Source: an uncultured Bacteroidia bacterium (GTDB lineage: Bacteria; Bacteroidota; Bacteroidia; Bacteroidales; UBA932). Taken from it: a DNA stretch of 64,000 nt. Both the position numbers and the translations under genes were made by a program. The stretch spans positions 26,092 through 90,091 of the forward strand of contig CADBAY010000015.1 in assembly GCA_902792815.1 (NCBI GenBank), given 5' to 3'. The notes under the pieces are model-generated. The model worked only from the letters and a program-made list of their open reading frames with translations, searched no databases and was not told the origin of the DNA. Every line of letters begins with the position of its first letter. Position 1 is the first letter of the stretch. Positions 16,231-25,156 of this stretch are shown here, piece after piece.

Positions 16231-17823
16231 CTATTGTTGATTCCCATATCTGGTAAACGCTTCATTGATAACCCCTTTGAATGAAGGGTAATAACTGAGG
16301 AGCTTGTCCTGCAAGGTTTCGATATCGCATACGTCGTCGGTGAACAGCGGTCCGAGTTTATCAAGTCCGAGCCCTCTTTCGTCAAGGAAAAGTAACAGTT
16401 GCGGGGCGAACCAGTAACCGGTGCCGAAGACGGAGGATGCGTCGGGGTAGCGCTTCTTGTAAAGCACGTTCTGACAGTAGTAAGCAAAGTCTTCGGCTAT
16501 CTCGCAGTAAGAATAACCTTCAGATCCTCTTTCTCCGTAGATACTCTTTAACGTAGTGTTTATAAGCGACTTCACTACGTATTCGGAGTAATGTGACCAC
16601 CATTCCTTGCCTACCTGACCGAAGTGACCTGCGTGGGCGAAGGCATGCAGCGCAAGAGCGTAGAATTCGGCGTAGGTATAGGCCTCATTGTTGAAAATAA
16701 CAATATCCGGATGCAGCATCTTGACGAGAGGCGTGTAATTCCCCAGAAGACTTGACAGGGGCTCGTAGGTGTCCAGCAGCACTCCATGATGCACCATGAG
16801 CGGCAATTCTCCGCTTACCAGCCCGACGTTCCATATACGCAGGTCTTTGGGAGGTGCGGGAAGGGCTTTGCCGTATTCTTTGACCATTGTCCAGTAATCG
16901 TATCCGGCGTTGTTGACGGCGCAGCGGCAGAAGAGCTTCCTGTCTGAATTGCTGTCGACCACGATGCTGTAGCCGGTGGGGCTTTGCGAGCCCAGGGTAG
17001 ATACCGAAGCGGGAATCAGTATCAGGTTGATACCCTGGCAGAAGCCTTTTGTGTTTTGGAATACGAGCCGGTAATTTACTTTAGAAGAGAAAGATCTCTC
17101 CATTGAGTAGTAGCCTTCTTCGTCGGTATAGCAAGTGCTGATCTTAACGAAAGAATTGCAGCACACTTTGACTCCCTTTACGCCGATAGGTTCTTCGTCG
17201 CAGTCGGGGTCCAGAATGGCTATCCTCCCTTTGGGCTGCCCTGTCTCCTTGGCATCGGAGTCTTTTGTGGACGGTATCAGCAGGCCCTCGTTGCCAGTCA
17301 GGCGATAGGCCTCCTGCTCCACTGCATCCCAGTCAATCCCGTCTGCCTTGGTGGAAGGATTGTGGTCTGCTATGAAACAGTCGTCAAGGCGCTCGTAGCG
17401 AATGTCTTTAGGGAATTGGAAATCGACCGGTACGACGGCGTACTGCCAGGTAATATCTTCCTCAGGCAGCGAGGGGTCGTGATACCAGTCACCATGCCTT
17501 ACGATCCGGTAGTCGAGGGGGTAGTCCATCAGTTCCAGCCCCTTGTCGATAAGAGTCTGCATCTGTGCATCGTCCTTGGGCAGGAAGCGGACGTAGAAGT
17601 CGGTGGGGTCGAGGGTAGTGCGCCCTCCGTGGGGAGAGACCGCTTGAAGGGCCTTGGTCATGTACTCTATCGAGTATGGGTCGGGAAGGCGCTCGCCGAG
17701 CACAATCATGTCGTGGGCAATTTCCGCCTCTTCCGGATTGTTCCCTTCCCAGACAAACCGTCCTTCTTTGGTGCAGCCAAAGGAGGCGAGGACGATAGAG
17801 AGGAAAGCGATAAATCTTTTCAT
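16231..17823 (-). CDS. Large lipoprotein with a CarboxypepD-like domain and a degenerate zinc-peptidase-like motif
   Basis: 530 residues. The signal peptide MKRFIAFLSIVLASFGC gives a lipobox Cys17; this start (17823) excludes a longer unrelated leader. Residues about 205-275 (GRIAILDPDCDEEPIGVKGVKVCC...TDEEGYYSM) resemble a carboxypeptidase-regulatory-like beta sandwich. Residues about 400-420 read LHAFAHAGHFGQVGKEWW, laid out like an HExxH metallopeptidase site but with Ala-Phe in place of Glu-x. If that homology is right, the catalytic acid is lost. It is followed 4 nt later by the DUF3575 gene. I do not recognise a named family. Confidence 0.7.
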   Translation of the reverse strand: MKRFIAFLSIVLASFGCTKEGRFVWEGNNPEEAEIAHDMIVLGERLPDPYSIEYMTKALQAVSPHGGRTTLDPTDFYVRFLPKDDAQMQTLIDKGLELMDYPLDYRIVRHGDWYHDPSLPEEDITWQYAVVPVDFQFPKDIRYERLDDCFIADHNPSTKADGIDWDAVEQEAYRLTGNEGLLIPSTKDSDAKETGQPKGRIAILDPDCDEEPIGVKGVKVCCNSFVKISTCYTDEEGYYSMERSFSSKVNYRLVFQNTKGFCQGINLILIPASVSTLGSQSPTGYSIVVDSNSDRKLFCRCAVNNAGYDYWTMVKEYGKALPAPPKDLRIWNVGLVSGELPLMVHHGVLLDTYEPLSSLLGNYTPLVKMLHPDIVIFNNEAYTYAEFYALALHAFAHAGHFGQVGKEWWSHYSEYVVKSLINTTLKSIYGERGSEGYSYCEIAEDFAYYCQNVLYKKRYPDASSVFGTGYWFAPQLLLFLDERGLGLDKLGPLFTDDVCDIETLQDKLLSYYPSFKGVINEAFTRYGNQQ

Positions 17824-17894
17824 AGTCATCAGTTTTCTTTTGGTGCAAAGTTGGAAGGAATTAAGCGTTTTAAGAAATTTTCCCACGCTTAATT

Positions 17895-17931
17895 GAAAAA
17901 ACGGCCTTCCACGCAGGTGGAGGACCGTTTT
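17895..17931 (-). terminator. Terminator downstream of the C4-dicarboxylate transporter
   Basis: 12-bp nearly perfect stem (17901-17912 with 17917-17928), tetraloop gcag, A run on the left and T run on the right, so it can work in both directions. A second small hairpin (17934-17940 with 17948-17954) sits beside it. Confidence 0.8.
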
Positions 17932-17973
17932 CGTAAACCGCATTTTCCGGTTTAGAGGTGACTTTTTTACATC

Positions 17974-19350
17974 TTACTGAGCAAAGCTTGCAAAATACCC
18001 GGCAAAAAACACATTGGTGATAAGATATCCCAGTACCGTGGATACTGCCACGCTTATCAAGCCCGGCATCATGAAGCTATGGTTCAGCAGGTATTTTCCG
18101 ATTACAGTGGTACCCGAACGGTCGAAGTTGACGGTGGCGATATCGGAGGGGTAGTTGGGGATGAAGAAGTAGCCGTACACGCTGGGCAGCACTCCCAGGA
18201 GCACGGGGCCTGCTATACCGAGTTCGTAAGCGAGTGGCAGCATGGCCACGACCACGGCACCTTGCGAATTGATGAGCACCGACACCAGGAAGAACACGAA
18301 GGCTATGCTCCAAGGATAATTGGTCACAAGGCCGGAGAGCATCTGCTTCATCTCGTCCATGTAGTTGCCGAAGTAAGTATCAGCCAGCCAGGCTATACCG
18401 TAGATGGCCACGACCGCGACCATTCCCGACTGCCATACGGCGCCGCCCACTGCTTTCTTGGGCGAAGCCTTACAGAACATAATGTTGCAGGCGGCCGCCA
18501 TAAGCATGATAATCTGTATGCAGATATTCATCTTGGGCAGGTTGATGGCCTTTGCAACAGTCTGTCCGTCAGCGGTATGGAACATTTGCAGGAATGCAAA
18601 CCCTACAATTATGAGCAAAGACCCCAGGAAGATGAATACCGATGCTTTGGCCTGGGGGGAAATGGTTTTGTCAAGGGTGGTGGCAGTGTTGCCGTACATA
18701 TAGGCGTACTGCTCGGGATCGGACTTGCGCCTGAGGAAATCGGGATCCTTGTCAAGATCTTTACCCCTCTTGTAGGACGCGAGGGCGGCGCACATCAGGC
18801 CGAGGACGCATGCCGGAATGGTGACCATAAGCACCTGCGGTATGGCCACCATATATCCGTTGGCATTTGATATGGTTACGAATGCCACTACAGCGGCAGC
18901 GATGGGCGAGCAGGTGATACCGACCTGCGATGCCACCGATGCCACTCCGCACGGGCGTTCAGGGCGTATGTTCTTTTTGAGCGCGATGTCGCAGATAATG
19001 GGCATGATGGTATATACTACGTGCCCGGTACCTACCAGCACCGTAAGGAAGAAGGTCACCAGGGGGCCCAGGAAGGTGATATGCTCGGGGTGCTTACGCA
19101 GGAGCTTTTCGGCAATCTGTATCATCCAGTCCATACCGCCTGACGCCTGGAGGGTACCGGCGCAGGTTACGGCGGCGATAATAATGTAGATGACATCGGT
19201 AGGAGGCGTGCCGGGGGTAAGGCCGAAGCCGAACACCAGAATGGCCAGACCTATGCCGGATATGGCGCCGAGCGCCAGGCTGCCGTAGCGGGAGCCTACG
19301 TAGAGAGCCGCAAGAACGATGAGCAGCTCAACTATCATTACAAAGGACAT
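17974..19350 (-). CDS. Anaerobic C4-dicarboxylate transporter, DcuA/DcuB family
   Basis: 458 residues with about 11-12 hydrophobic segments over the whole length. Conserved blocks are VGTGHVVYTIMPII, RPERPCGVASVASQVGITCSPIAAAV and GYFFIPNYPSDIATVNFDRSGTT. These proteins exchange fumarate, malate or aspartate for succinate across the inner membrane; in succinate-producing Bacteroidales export of succinate is plausible. DcuA versus DcuB cannot be decided. The next gene on the strand is the lipoprotein, separated by a terminator, so the transporter and the upstream PPC gene form one unit. Confidence 0.93.
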   Translation of the reverse strand: MSFVMIVELLIVLAALYVGSRYGSLALGAISGIGLAILVFGFGLTPGTPPTDVIYIIIAAVTCAGTLQASGGMDWMIQIAEKLLRKHPEHITFLGPLVTFFLTVLVGTGHVVYTIMPIICDIALKKNIRPERPCGVASVASQVGITCSPIAAAVVAFVTISNANGYMVAIPQVLMVTIPACVLGLMCAALASYKRGKDLDKDPDFLRRKSDPEQYAYMYGNTATTLDKTISPQAKASVFIFLGSLLIIVGFAFLQMFHTADGQTVAKAINLPKMNICIQIIMLMAAACNIMFCKASPKKAVGGAVWQSGMVAVVAIYGIAWLADTYFGNYMDEMKQMLSGLVTNYPWSIAFVFFLVSVLINSQGAVVVAMLPLAYELGIAGPVLLGVLPSVYGYFFIPNYPSDIATVNFDRSGTTVIGKYLLNHSFMMPGLISVAVSTVLGYLITNVFFAGYFASFAQ

Positions 19351-19355
19351 ATAGA

Positions 19356-19793
19356 TTAAAGTTTATAAAGGTTCAAACCGGTTTGCGGGTCAAAATAGCG
19401 ATCCAGCGTGGCTTCCCAAAAATCCTGTACCACGAGTTCACAGGCACCGTTGATGCGCGCGCGCAGGAGATGTCCTCCGACGCAGCTGTAGTCGCGCCTG
19501 CTTGCGGTGATGTGGATATGGAGGTAGGGAGTGTGGGGATCGTCGGGTTTCCGGGAGATGTTGCCGGTCAGGTTGGTAATCTCCATCTGCTCGCTGAATG
19601 TCTTGTCGACGTATTGTTTGGTGGCCGGGTCAAGGAAACGGAAAGTGGCTTCACAGATGGCCCCAAGGCCGTTTACGACACCAGCGTAGATTTCTTTTTC
19701 CTTGCAGAATTCGCTAAGGGCTTCACATATTTCGACGTGATTGTCGAGACTTAAAACGTAAGTGAAGTCAGCTACTTCTTTATACTTGTACAT
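19356..19793 (-). CDS. PPC-domain (DUF296) protein, putative DNA-binding
   Basis: 145 residues, the whole length being the PPC/DUF296 fold: LSLDNHVEICEALSEFCKEKEI, AGVVNGLGAICEATFRFLD, PYLHIHITASRRDYSCVGGHL. The HxHxT...GGHL histidines form the usual metal site. Bacterial single-domain members are trimers, often called DNA-binding on the basis of plant AT-hook relatives, but no AT-hook is present. It is 5 nt upstream of the dicarboxylate transporter and probably cotranscribed, so a metabolic role linked to transport is possible. Confidence 0.85.
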   Translation of the reverse strand: MYKYKEVADFTYVLSLDNHVEICEALSEFCKEKEIYAGVVNGLGAICEATFRFLDPATKQYVDKTFSEQMEITNLTGNISRKPDDPHTPYLHIHITASRRDYSCVGGHLLRARINGACELVVQDFWEATLDRYFDPQTGLNLYKL

Positions 19794-19848
19794 GGTCTTA
19801 TGTGGTTTACTCCGTAAATATACAAAAAATAGAAAGAAATAGAGGAAA

Positions 19849-20115
19849 GGTCCGGGGCTGTTTTTATGCAGGGCAGATTCGGAGCGTCAGCGACCGGGGT
19901 GTCTGAGGGGTGTCCCCTCAGTCCCCTGGGTGCGCAGGGGGATAATTCGGGCTGTTTTTATGCAGGGCATAAAAACAGCCCCGGGACCGGCATCAACGAT
20001 TGCTGCTAAACCCTAGAAACAACGCAGCGCTCGTATCTTCCGGTCCCGGACTATTCAGAAGTCAGCCGCTAAAGCTGCAGCCGGGGGGAAAGTAAGTCGG
20101 CAACGGGACCGGACC
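19849..20115. repeat. Hairpin-rich repeat region downstream of gltX
   Basis: No gene is seen in 19794-20139. A 21-bp direct repeat occurs at 19855-19875 and 19949-19969. The second copy forms a perfect 15-bp hairpin with a 3-nt loop (19949-19963 with 19967-19981). A 10-bp inverted repeat ccgggaccgg/ccggtcccgg is at 19981-19990 and 20040-20049, with another gggaccgg at 20104-20111. A short GC hairpin-like stretch lies at about 19903-19940. The layout suggests a palindromic mobile repeat or remnant; its identity is unknown. Confidence 0.7.
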
Positions 20116-20139
20116 TTGTCCAAAGCCCGTGCCCCGTCA

Positions 20140-21663
20140 TTAACATATAACTAACCGCTCTTCGGCCCTGCGGAAGCGCAAAAGAGCTTCCTCCCGGCCT
20201 ATGAAACGCATTATATCAGCTATTCCGAGTCCGTTGGACGAACCCGTGAGTGCAAGGCGTATGCAGTTCATCACCTTGCCCATCGGCCACTCCTTGGCAC
20301 GGATATACTCTTCCATCGCCTGGGCCGAATCAGTTTCCGTAAGCGCCTGCCGCGCCATATCTACATTCTCTTTCTTCCAGAACTTTGAGGCATCTTTCTC
20401 GACATATTCTTCCGGTGCCTTGAACAAGTACCAGGCAATGTCCCAGAAGTCGGAAACGAATGTGGCCCTCTCTTTGATCAGGCCGACTATTTCCTGTACT
20501 TTCTCTGCGGGAGCGTTTACTCCGTTAGAAGAGAGAATGGGCATGAACAGCGAGCAGAGTTCCTCGTCGGAACGCATGCGCAGGTATTCTTTATTAAACC
20601 ACTTGGCTTTCTCGGGATTGAATTTCGCTCCCGATTTGCCAACTTTCTCGAGTGAGAAGGCCTCGATGAGTTCCTCCATCGAGAATATCTCCTGCTCGGT
20701 TCCGGGGTTCCATCCCAGCATGGCGAGCAGATTTACAAAAGCGTCGGCGAAATACCCGTCTTCGCGGTAGCCGCGTGACACTTCACCTTCGGGGGAAGTC
20801 CATTTGAGCGGGAACACGGGGAAACCCATCTTGTCGCCGTCACGCTTGCTCAGCTTGCCGTTGCCGACCGGCTTGAGAAGCAGCGGCAGGTGGGCGAACT
20901 CGGGCCTCTCCCAGCCGAATGCTCTGTAAAGCAGGAAGTGCAGGGGGAGAGAGGGGAGCCATTCCTCGCCGCGGATTACGTGGCTGATTTCCATCAGGTG
21001 GTCGTCGACGATATTTGCCAGGTGATAGGTGGGCAGTTCGTCAGCCCTCTTCCACAGCACTTTGTCGTCGAGGGTGGAAGTGTTGACTTCGATGTGCCCG
21101 CGGATAAGGTCTTCCATCACTACCACCTCGTCGGACGGCATGCGGAAGCGTATCGTCCAGTCGTTGCGCTCGCCCAGCAGGCGCTCTACCTCGTCGCTTC
21201 CCATGGTAAGGGAGTTCCTGAGGGAGCCTCTGGTGGCGGCGTTGTATATGAAGGTCTGACCGGCGGCTTCGGCTTGCGAGCGCGCTGCTTCAAGTTCGGC
21301 GGCGGTGTCGAAGGCATAGTAAGCAAAACCGTCTCTGACCAGCTGTTCGGCGTATTTGCGGTAGATGCCGCGCCGCTGCGACTGCCTGTAGGGAGCGTGA
21401 GGATTACGCTCGTCGGCCTTCTCGGCCAGACGTCCGTCGGGACCGAGGCCCTCGTCGGGCATTATACCGCACCAGCGAAGCGACTCGATGATATACTCTT
21501 CCGCTCCGGGAACGAAACGGTGAGAGTCGGTGTCCTCGATACGGAGGATGAAGTCGCCGCCCCTCTTCTTGGCGAAGAGGTAGTTGTAGAGCGCGGTGCG
21601 TACTCCGCCCATGTGGAGCGGCCCGGTAGGGGATGGGGCGAATCTTACTCTGGTCTTTTTCAT
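20140..21663 (-). CDS. gltX: Glutamyl-tRNA synthetase
   Basis: 507 residues, class I. The HIGH-type motif is FAPSPTGPLHMGG (residues 8-20) and the KMSKS-type motif is KLSKRDGD near residue 270; the tRNA-binding helical region follows. Its ATG overlaps the ftsZ stop by 4 nt, so it is attached to the division cluster and may be translated by reinitiation from ftsZ. In many bacteria the genes after ftsZ differ, so this linkage is lineage-specific. Whether the enzyme is discriminating (Glu only) is not readable from sequence. Confidence 0.96.
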   Translation of the reverse strand: MKKTRVRFAPSPTGPLHMGGVRTALYNYLFAKKRGGDFILRIEDTDSHRFVPGAEEYIIESLRWCGIMPDEGLGPDGRLAEKADERNPHAPYRQSQRRGIYRKYAEQLVRDGFAYYAFDTAAELEAARSQAEAAGQTFIYNAATRGSLRNSLTMGSDEVERLLGERNDWTIRFRMPSDEVVVMEDLIRGHIEVNTSTLDDKVLWKRADELPTYHLANIVDDHLMEISHVIRGEEWLPSLPLHFLLYRAFGWERPEFAHLPLLLKPVGNGKLSKRDGDKMGFPVFPLKWTSPEGEVSRGYREDGYFADAFVNLLAMLGWNPGTEQEIFSMEELIEAFSLEKVGKSGAKFNPEKAKWFNKEYLRMRSDEELCSLFMPILSSNGVNAPAEKVQEIVGLIKERATFVSDFWDIAWYLFKAPEEYVEKDASKFWKKENVDMARQALTETDSAQAMEEYIRAKEWPMGKVMNCIRLALTGSSNGLGIADIMRFIGREEALLRFRRAEERLVIC

Positions 21664-22907
21664 ATTCTACGTATTGCGGGTATGTTTTCGAGGTCGGAAA
21701 TCTGCTCTCCGGCAGTTACCAGCAGTGCAGGCTTCTGCTCGGGATCGAAGCGGAAAGCGCGGAGGTTCTCCGATGAGCTGTAACCTATGCGGGAGCCCAC
21801 GTTGTCTTCGATAAGGCTTATGCCCTTGGTGCTGGCGGCCTCGCTCTTGTCGTATTTAAAGTTGCGTGTAATCATTATGTAATTACCCATGTCGCGGCGC
21901 GAGCCAACAATGTCGATGAACTTCAGGCCCGTAACGATGGAGGTAATGTGGATGTGGTCGCCCACTGCGGGATCTTCGTCCCAGATGAGCCCCCTCTTGA
22001 AGTTGTTGGCCCCTCCGGTGTATTCGTCGATGCGGCGGTTGATCTCGGACATATCGTCCATGGTGAGGCCCTGCTCATTCTTTCCGCCGGTGATGTTGAC
22101 CAGCACGTTTTTGGCGGTTGTAAGGTCGAAGTCGTTCAGCAGGGGCGATTCGAAGGCCTGGCGCACAGCCTGTTCGATGCGGTCGGGGCCGCTGCCCTCG
22201 CCGTATCCCATAAGGGCCATGCCGCTGTCTTTCATCATCGCCATCACGTCTTCGAAGTCAACGTTGATGTAGCCGGGCTTCTGGATAATCTCGATGATGC
22301 CCTTGACGGCGGTGGTGAGAACCTCATCGGCTTTGGGGAAGGCGTTGTGGGTGAGCTGGTCGCCAAAGTGTTCGTAGAGCTTCTCGTTGTTTATGATCAG
22401 CAGTGAGTCAACGTTCTTCTCCAGCTCCTGGATACCGTCTATGGCCCTGGACATAGCCCTGTCGCCCTCATTCTTGAAGGGAAGAGTGACTACGGCTACG
22501 GTAAGGATGCCTTTCTCCTTGGCCATCTTGGCAATGATAGGAGTGGCTCCGGTGCCGGTGCCGCCGCCCATTCCGGCGGTGATGAAAAGCATCTTGGTGC
22601 CGGTATCGATAATTTTCTTTTCTATCTCGGCCTGGCTGTCTATGGCCGCGTTGCGTCCCTTGATGGGGTTGGTGCCGGCGCCAAGGCCCGCTCCCATCTG
22701 TATCTTGACGGGTACGGGACTGCATTCAAGCGCCTGGGAGTCGGTGTTGCACACTACGAAGCTGCAGCCTTCGATGCCTGTGCGGTACATGTAGGACACT
22801 GCGTTGCAGCCGCCGCCGCCCACGCCTATAACCTTGATAATCTGGTCGGAGCGTTTCCAGTCCTTGGGAGTGGTAGCCTCCAGGTCTATATTGAAATCTT
22901 CGAACAT
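21660..22907 (-). CDS. ftsZ: Cell division protein FtsZ
   Basis: Tubulin-like GTPase that forms the Z ring. The T4 loop AGMGGGTGTG is at 111-120, with GVGGGGCNAV at 28-37 and NTDSQAL in T3. The synergy loop region is DFEDVMAMMKDSG. A linker of about 60 residues leads to a C-terminal peptide ending ENIPAIRRI, the site that binds FtsA. Length 415 aa. It follows ftsA by 3 nt and overlaps gltX. Confidence 0.98.
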   Translation of the reverse strand: MFEDFNIDLEATTPKDWKRSDQIIKVIGVGGGGCNAVSYMYRTGIEGCSFVVCNTDSQALECSPVPVKIQMGAGLGAGTNPIKGRNAAIDSQAEIEKKIIDTGTKMLFITAGMGGGTGTGATPIIAKMAKEKGILTVAVVTLPFKNEGDRAMSRAIDGIQELEKNVDSLLIINNEKLYEHFGDQLTHNAFPKADEVLTTAVKGIIEIIQKPGYINVDFEDVMAMMKDSGMALMGYGEGSGPDRIEQAVRQAFESPLLNDFDLTTAKNVLVNITGGKNEQGLTMDDMSEINRRIDEYTGGANNFKRGLIWDEDPAVGDHIHITSIVTGLKFIDIVGSRRDMGNYIMITRNFKYDKSEAASTKGISLIEDNVGSRIGYSSSENLRAFRFDPEQKPALLVTAGEQISDLENIPAIRRI

Positions 22908-22910
22908 ATC

Positions 22911-24419
22911 TTATTTCTCCTCGTTGTTGTTACCCATATCGTCATACAGTCCGGCCAAGGTGCCTTCGAAGCCTTTCTCTATCACCGAACCTACTTTCTG
23001 TCCCATAGTGGTCCAGAAAATCTTGAATCCCGAAGGCTTGTCGCTCTTGGGCGGTTTAGGCGGCTTGGGCGCGCGTTTCTTGCCGTTCGAGGGAGTTTTT
23101 ACAATCTTGGATCCGACCTCCACGTCGAACTGGTCTTTGCTGAACAAGTTGCCTTGCCCGTTGGCATCGGGGGCGACCTCTTGCTCTTTGACGGGTTCCT
23201 GAACGGTTTCCGGGGCAGGTGTCTGAGCAGTCTCGGCAATGCAGTTGAGGAAAGGATCGGAGGCCGATTCGAGGACCATTCCCACCGAAGCCGATGCTTC
23301 GGCCTCGCCTATGCCGGGGCATCCGTCGGACGAAAATTTGCGTGCCAGAGGGAAACCCACACGCACGTTGTAACCCGATTCTTCTTTGATGAGGTTGGTG
23401 AGATTGGCCAGGTTGGCGCCACCTCCCGTGAGCACTATTCCGCAGCGCAGCCTGTCGGCGAAACCGCTTTCCTGAATCAGGTACAGGATGGCGTTCACAA
23501 TCTCGCGGCAGCGGCTGGTTATGATTTCAGACAGATACTTGACGCCCAGGTGCTCATAGGTGCCGTTCTCTTCGTCGTTGATCTGCAGGACTTTGTCTCC
23601 CATGGTCTGGAGTTTGTCGGGAAGACAGGCTCCGAACGCCAGCTTGATGTTCTCAGCCAAAGTGTCGTCGAAGGCGCACTCAAGGCGTATGTCGGTGGTG
23701 ATGCTTTTACCTCCGAAGGGGATGGAGCCGAAGTAGCGGAGTATGCCACCCTGATAAATGGACAGTGAAGTAACCCCTCCACCCATTTCCACCAGGGCCA
23801 CGCCGTTGGTCTTTTCGTCTTCTTTGAGTACCGCTTCACCTACGGCTATAGGTGCGAAGATGGCCTGGGCAAGGGCCACGCCCGCATCGTTGAGCATGAT
23901 GTCGATATTCCAGGCGGCTTTCTTCCTGCCTACGAATATCTTGAAATTTCCCGACAGCGATGCGCTGGTAGCTCCCACCACATCTTCTTCGCTTCCGATG
24001 AAATCGTCGGTGGCAAATGACTGGGGCACAGCGCCGTAGATCACTTCGCTGCTGCTGTCCGAGAGGGGATAATTGTCCAGGGCGATGCTCTTGAGCGATG
24101 CTATTTCGTCCTCTCCTATGAGCATCGACGGGTCGCTGCGGTCGATTTTGGCACTTGCGGTCTCCTGGTGCACATTGTAGCGGGGAAGTCCTACCACTAC
24201 CTGTGTGATTTTGATCTGCAGTTCGTCTTCGGCCTCCGCTATGGCGGCGCGAAGCGGCCCTGCGGCCTTCTTGGGATTGAAGACGCAGTTGTAGCGGATA
24301 CCGGCGGACGGCCTCTCTTTGTAGTAGATGATCTGGACGTTCTCGCCTGTGATCTTTGCCACGCAGAGTGCGAGTTTCGAAGTGCCCAGATCTACTGTCG
24401 CTATATATCTTTCCTGCAT
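22911..24419 (-). CDS. ftsA: Cell division protein FtsA
   Basis: Actin-like ATPase that tethers FtsZ to the membrane. The N-terminal phosphate-1 region is ATVDLGTSKLALCVAKI; the SHS2 (1C) domain follows at about 85-165; VEMGGGVTSLSIY and LTGGGANLANL are later nucleotide motifs. The 502-residue length includes a Lys/Pro-rich insert (about 420-465) before a C-terminal amphipathic segment (FKIFWTTMGQKVGSVIEKGFEGTLAGLYDD). It overlaps ftsQ by 19 nt. Confidence 0.96.
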   Translation of the reverse strand: MQERYIATVDLGTSKLALCVAKITGENVQIIYYKERPSAGIRYNCVFNPKKAAGPLRAAIAEAEDELQIKITQVVVGLPRYNVHQETASAKIDRSDPSMLIGEDEIASLKSIALDNYPLSDSSSEVIYGAVPQSFATDDFIGSEEDVVGATSASLSGNFKIFVGRKKAAWNIDIMLNDAGVALAQAIFAPIAVGEAVLKEDEKTNGVALVEMGGGVTSLSIYQGGILRYFGSIPFGGKSITTDIRLECAFDDTLAENIKLAFGACLPDKLQTMGDKVLQINDEENGTYEHLGVKYLSEIITSRCREIVNAILYLIQESGFADRLRCGIVLTGGGANLANLTNLIKEESGYNVRVGFPLARKFSSDGCPGIGEAEASASVGMVLESASDPFLNCIAETAQTPAPETVQEPVKEQEVAPDANGQGNLFSKDQFDVEVGSKIVKTPSNGKKRAPKPPKPPKSDKPSGFKIFWTTMGQKVGSVIEKGFEGTLAGLYDDMGNNNEEK

Positions 24420-25156
24420 ATTATTTGTTTGTTATATTTCAAATTCACGCTCTTATAGTATCCTTCGTCCTTGGAAGGGCGGATGTGGGAGTAGTATTTG
24501 CCCATCTTGGCAAATTTGGCGGGTATATCGTCGGGGAAACCGAAGATGAAGCGCTCTTTGCCGTCAATGGTTTTAAGCTCCACGTCGCCGCCTGCTCCGA
24601 CACTTATTTTTTCTATCCTCTCTTTCCACTGCCTGGAGGATGTTATATATGAACACAACTCCAGAAGACCTTTGCTCCAATCCGCATTCTGCCCGTCTTC
24701 GAGCGGCGGGATATCACCCTCTATGAGCGGCACGTCGGCGGTATAGCTGCTGTGCAGAGGGAAGACATATCCGGTCTTGTCGATGTAGAATCCCTGGCTG
24801 CCTCTTTGGAAGCGCAGTGCCGGGGCCCTTTGCACTATGCTGATGTGCAGGACTCCGTCGCGGGTAGTCCAGGCTTCGCTTTTCATCACTACGCTCTTCT
24901 CCTCGAGCATACGCTCCATGCGCCCAAGGTCGAGGCTGTCCAGCCTCTGGCCGATATATACTCCGTATTTGCGGTCCAGGAATCCCCGTATGTCATCGGG
25001 GGTCACAAACTCATAGGCGTCCTTGATCTGTACGTCAAGGGCGTTGCACAGCACCTTGGAACGCCCCGCCTTGCCGCATCCCACCAGAAGGGCGAAAGCG
25101 GCGAGCATGAGCGCCACGGCGGCGCATACCACTATGAGCTTGAGCGATATTTTCAT
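24401..25156 (-). CDS. ftsQ: Cell division protein FtsQ
   Basis: 251 residues between murC and ftsA, the standard ftsQ position. A single N-terminal membrane segment (about residues 7-26) is followed by a POTRA-like domain (VQIKDAYEFVTPDDIRGFL) and the beta domain (MKSEAWTTRDGVLHISIVQRAPALRF). It joins FtsB/FtsL-type partners at the septum. Odd point: the membrane segment ends LLVGCG, a fair lipobox match, so it could be lipidated instead of being a type II membrane protein. Overlaps murC by 4 nt and ftsA by 19 nt. Confidence 0.92.
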   Translation of the reverse strand: MKISLKLIVVCAAVALMLAAFALLVGCGKAGRSKVLCNALDVQIKDAYEFVTPDDIRGFLDRKYGVYIGQRLDSLDLGRMERMLEEKSVVMKSEAWTTRDGVLHISIVQRAPALRFQRGSQGFYIDKTGYVFPLHSSYTADVPLIEGDIPPLEDGQNADWSKGLLELCSYITSSRQWKERIEKISVGAGGDVELKTIDGKERFIFGFPDDIPAKFAKMGKYYSHIRPSKDEGYYKSVNLKYNKQIICRKDI

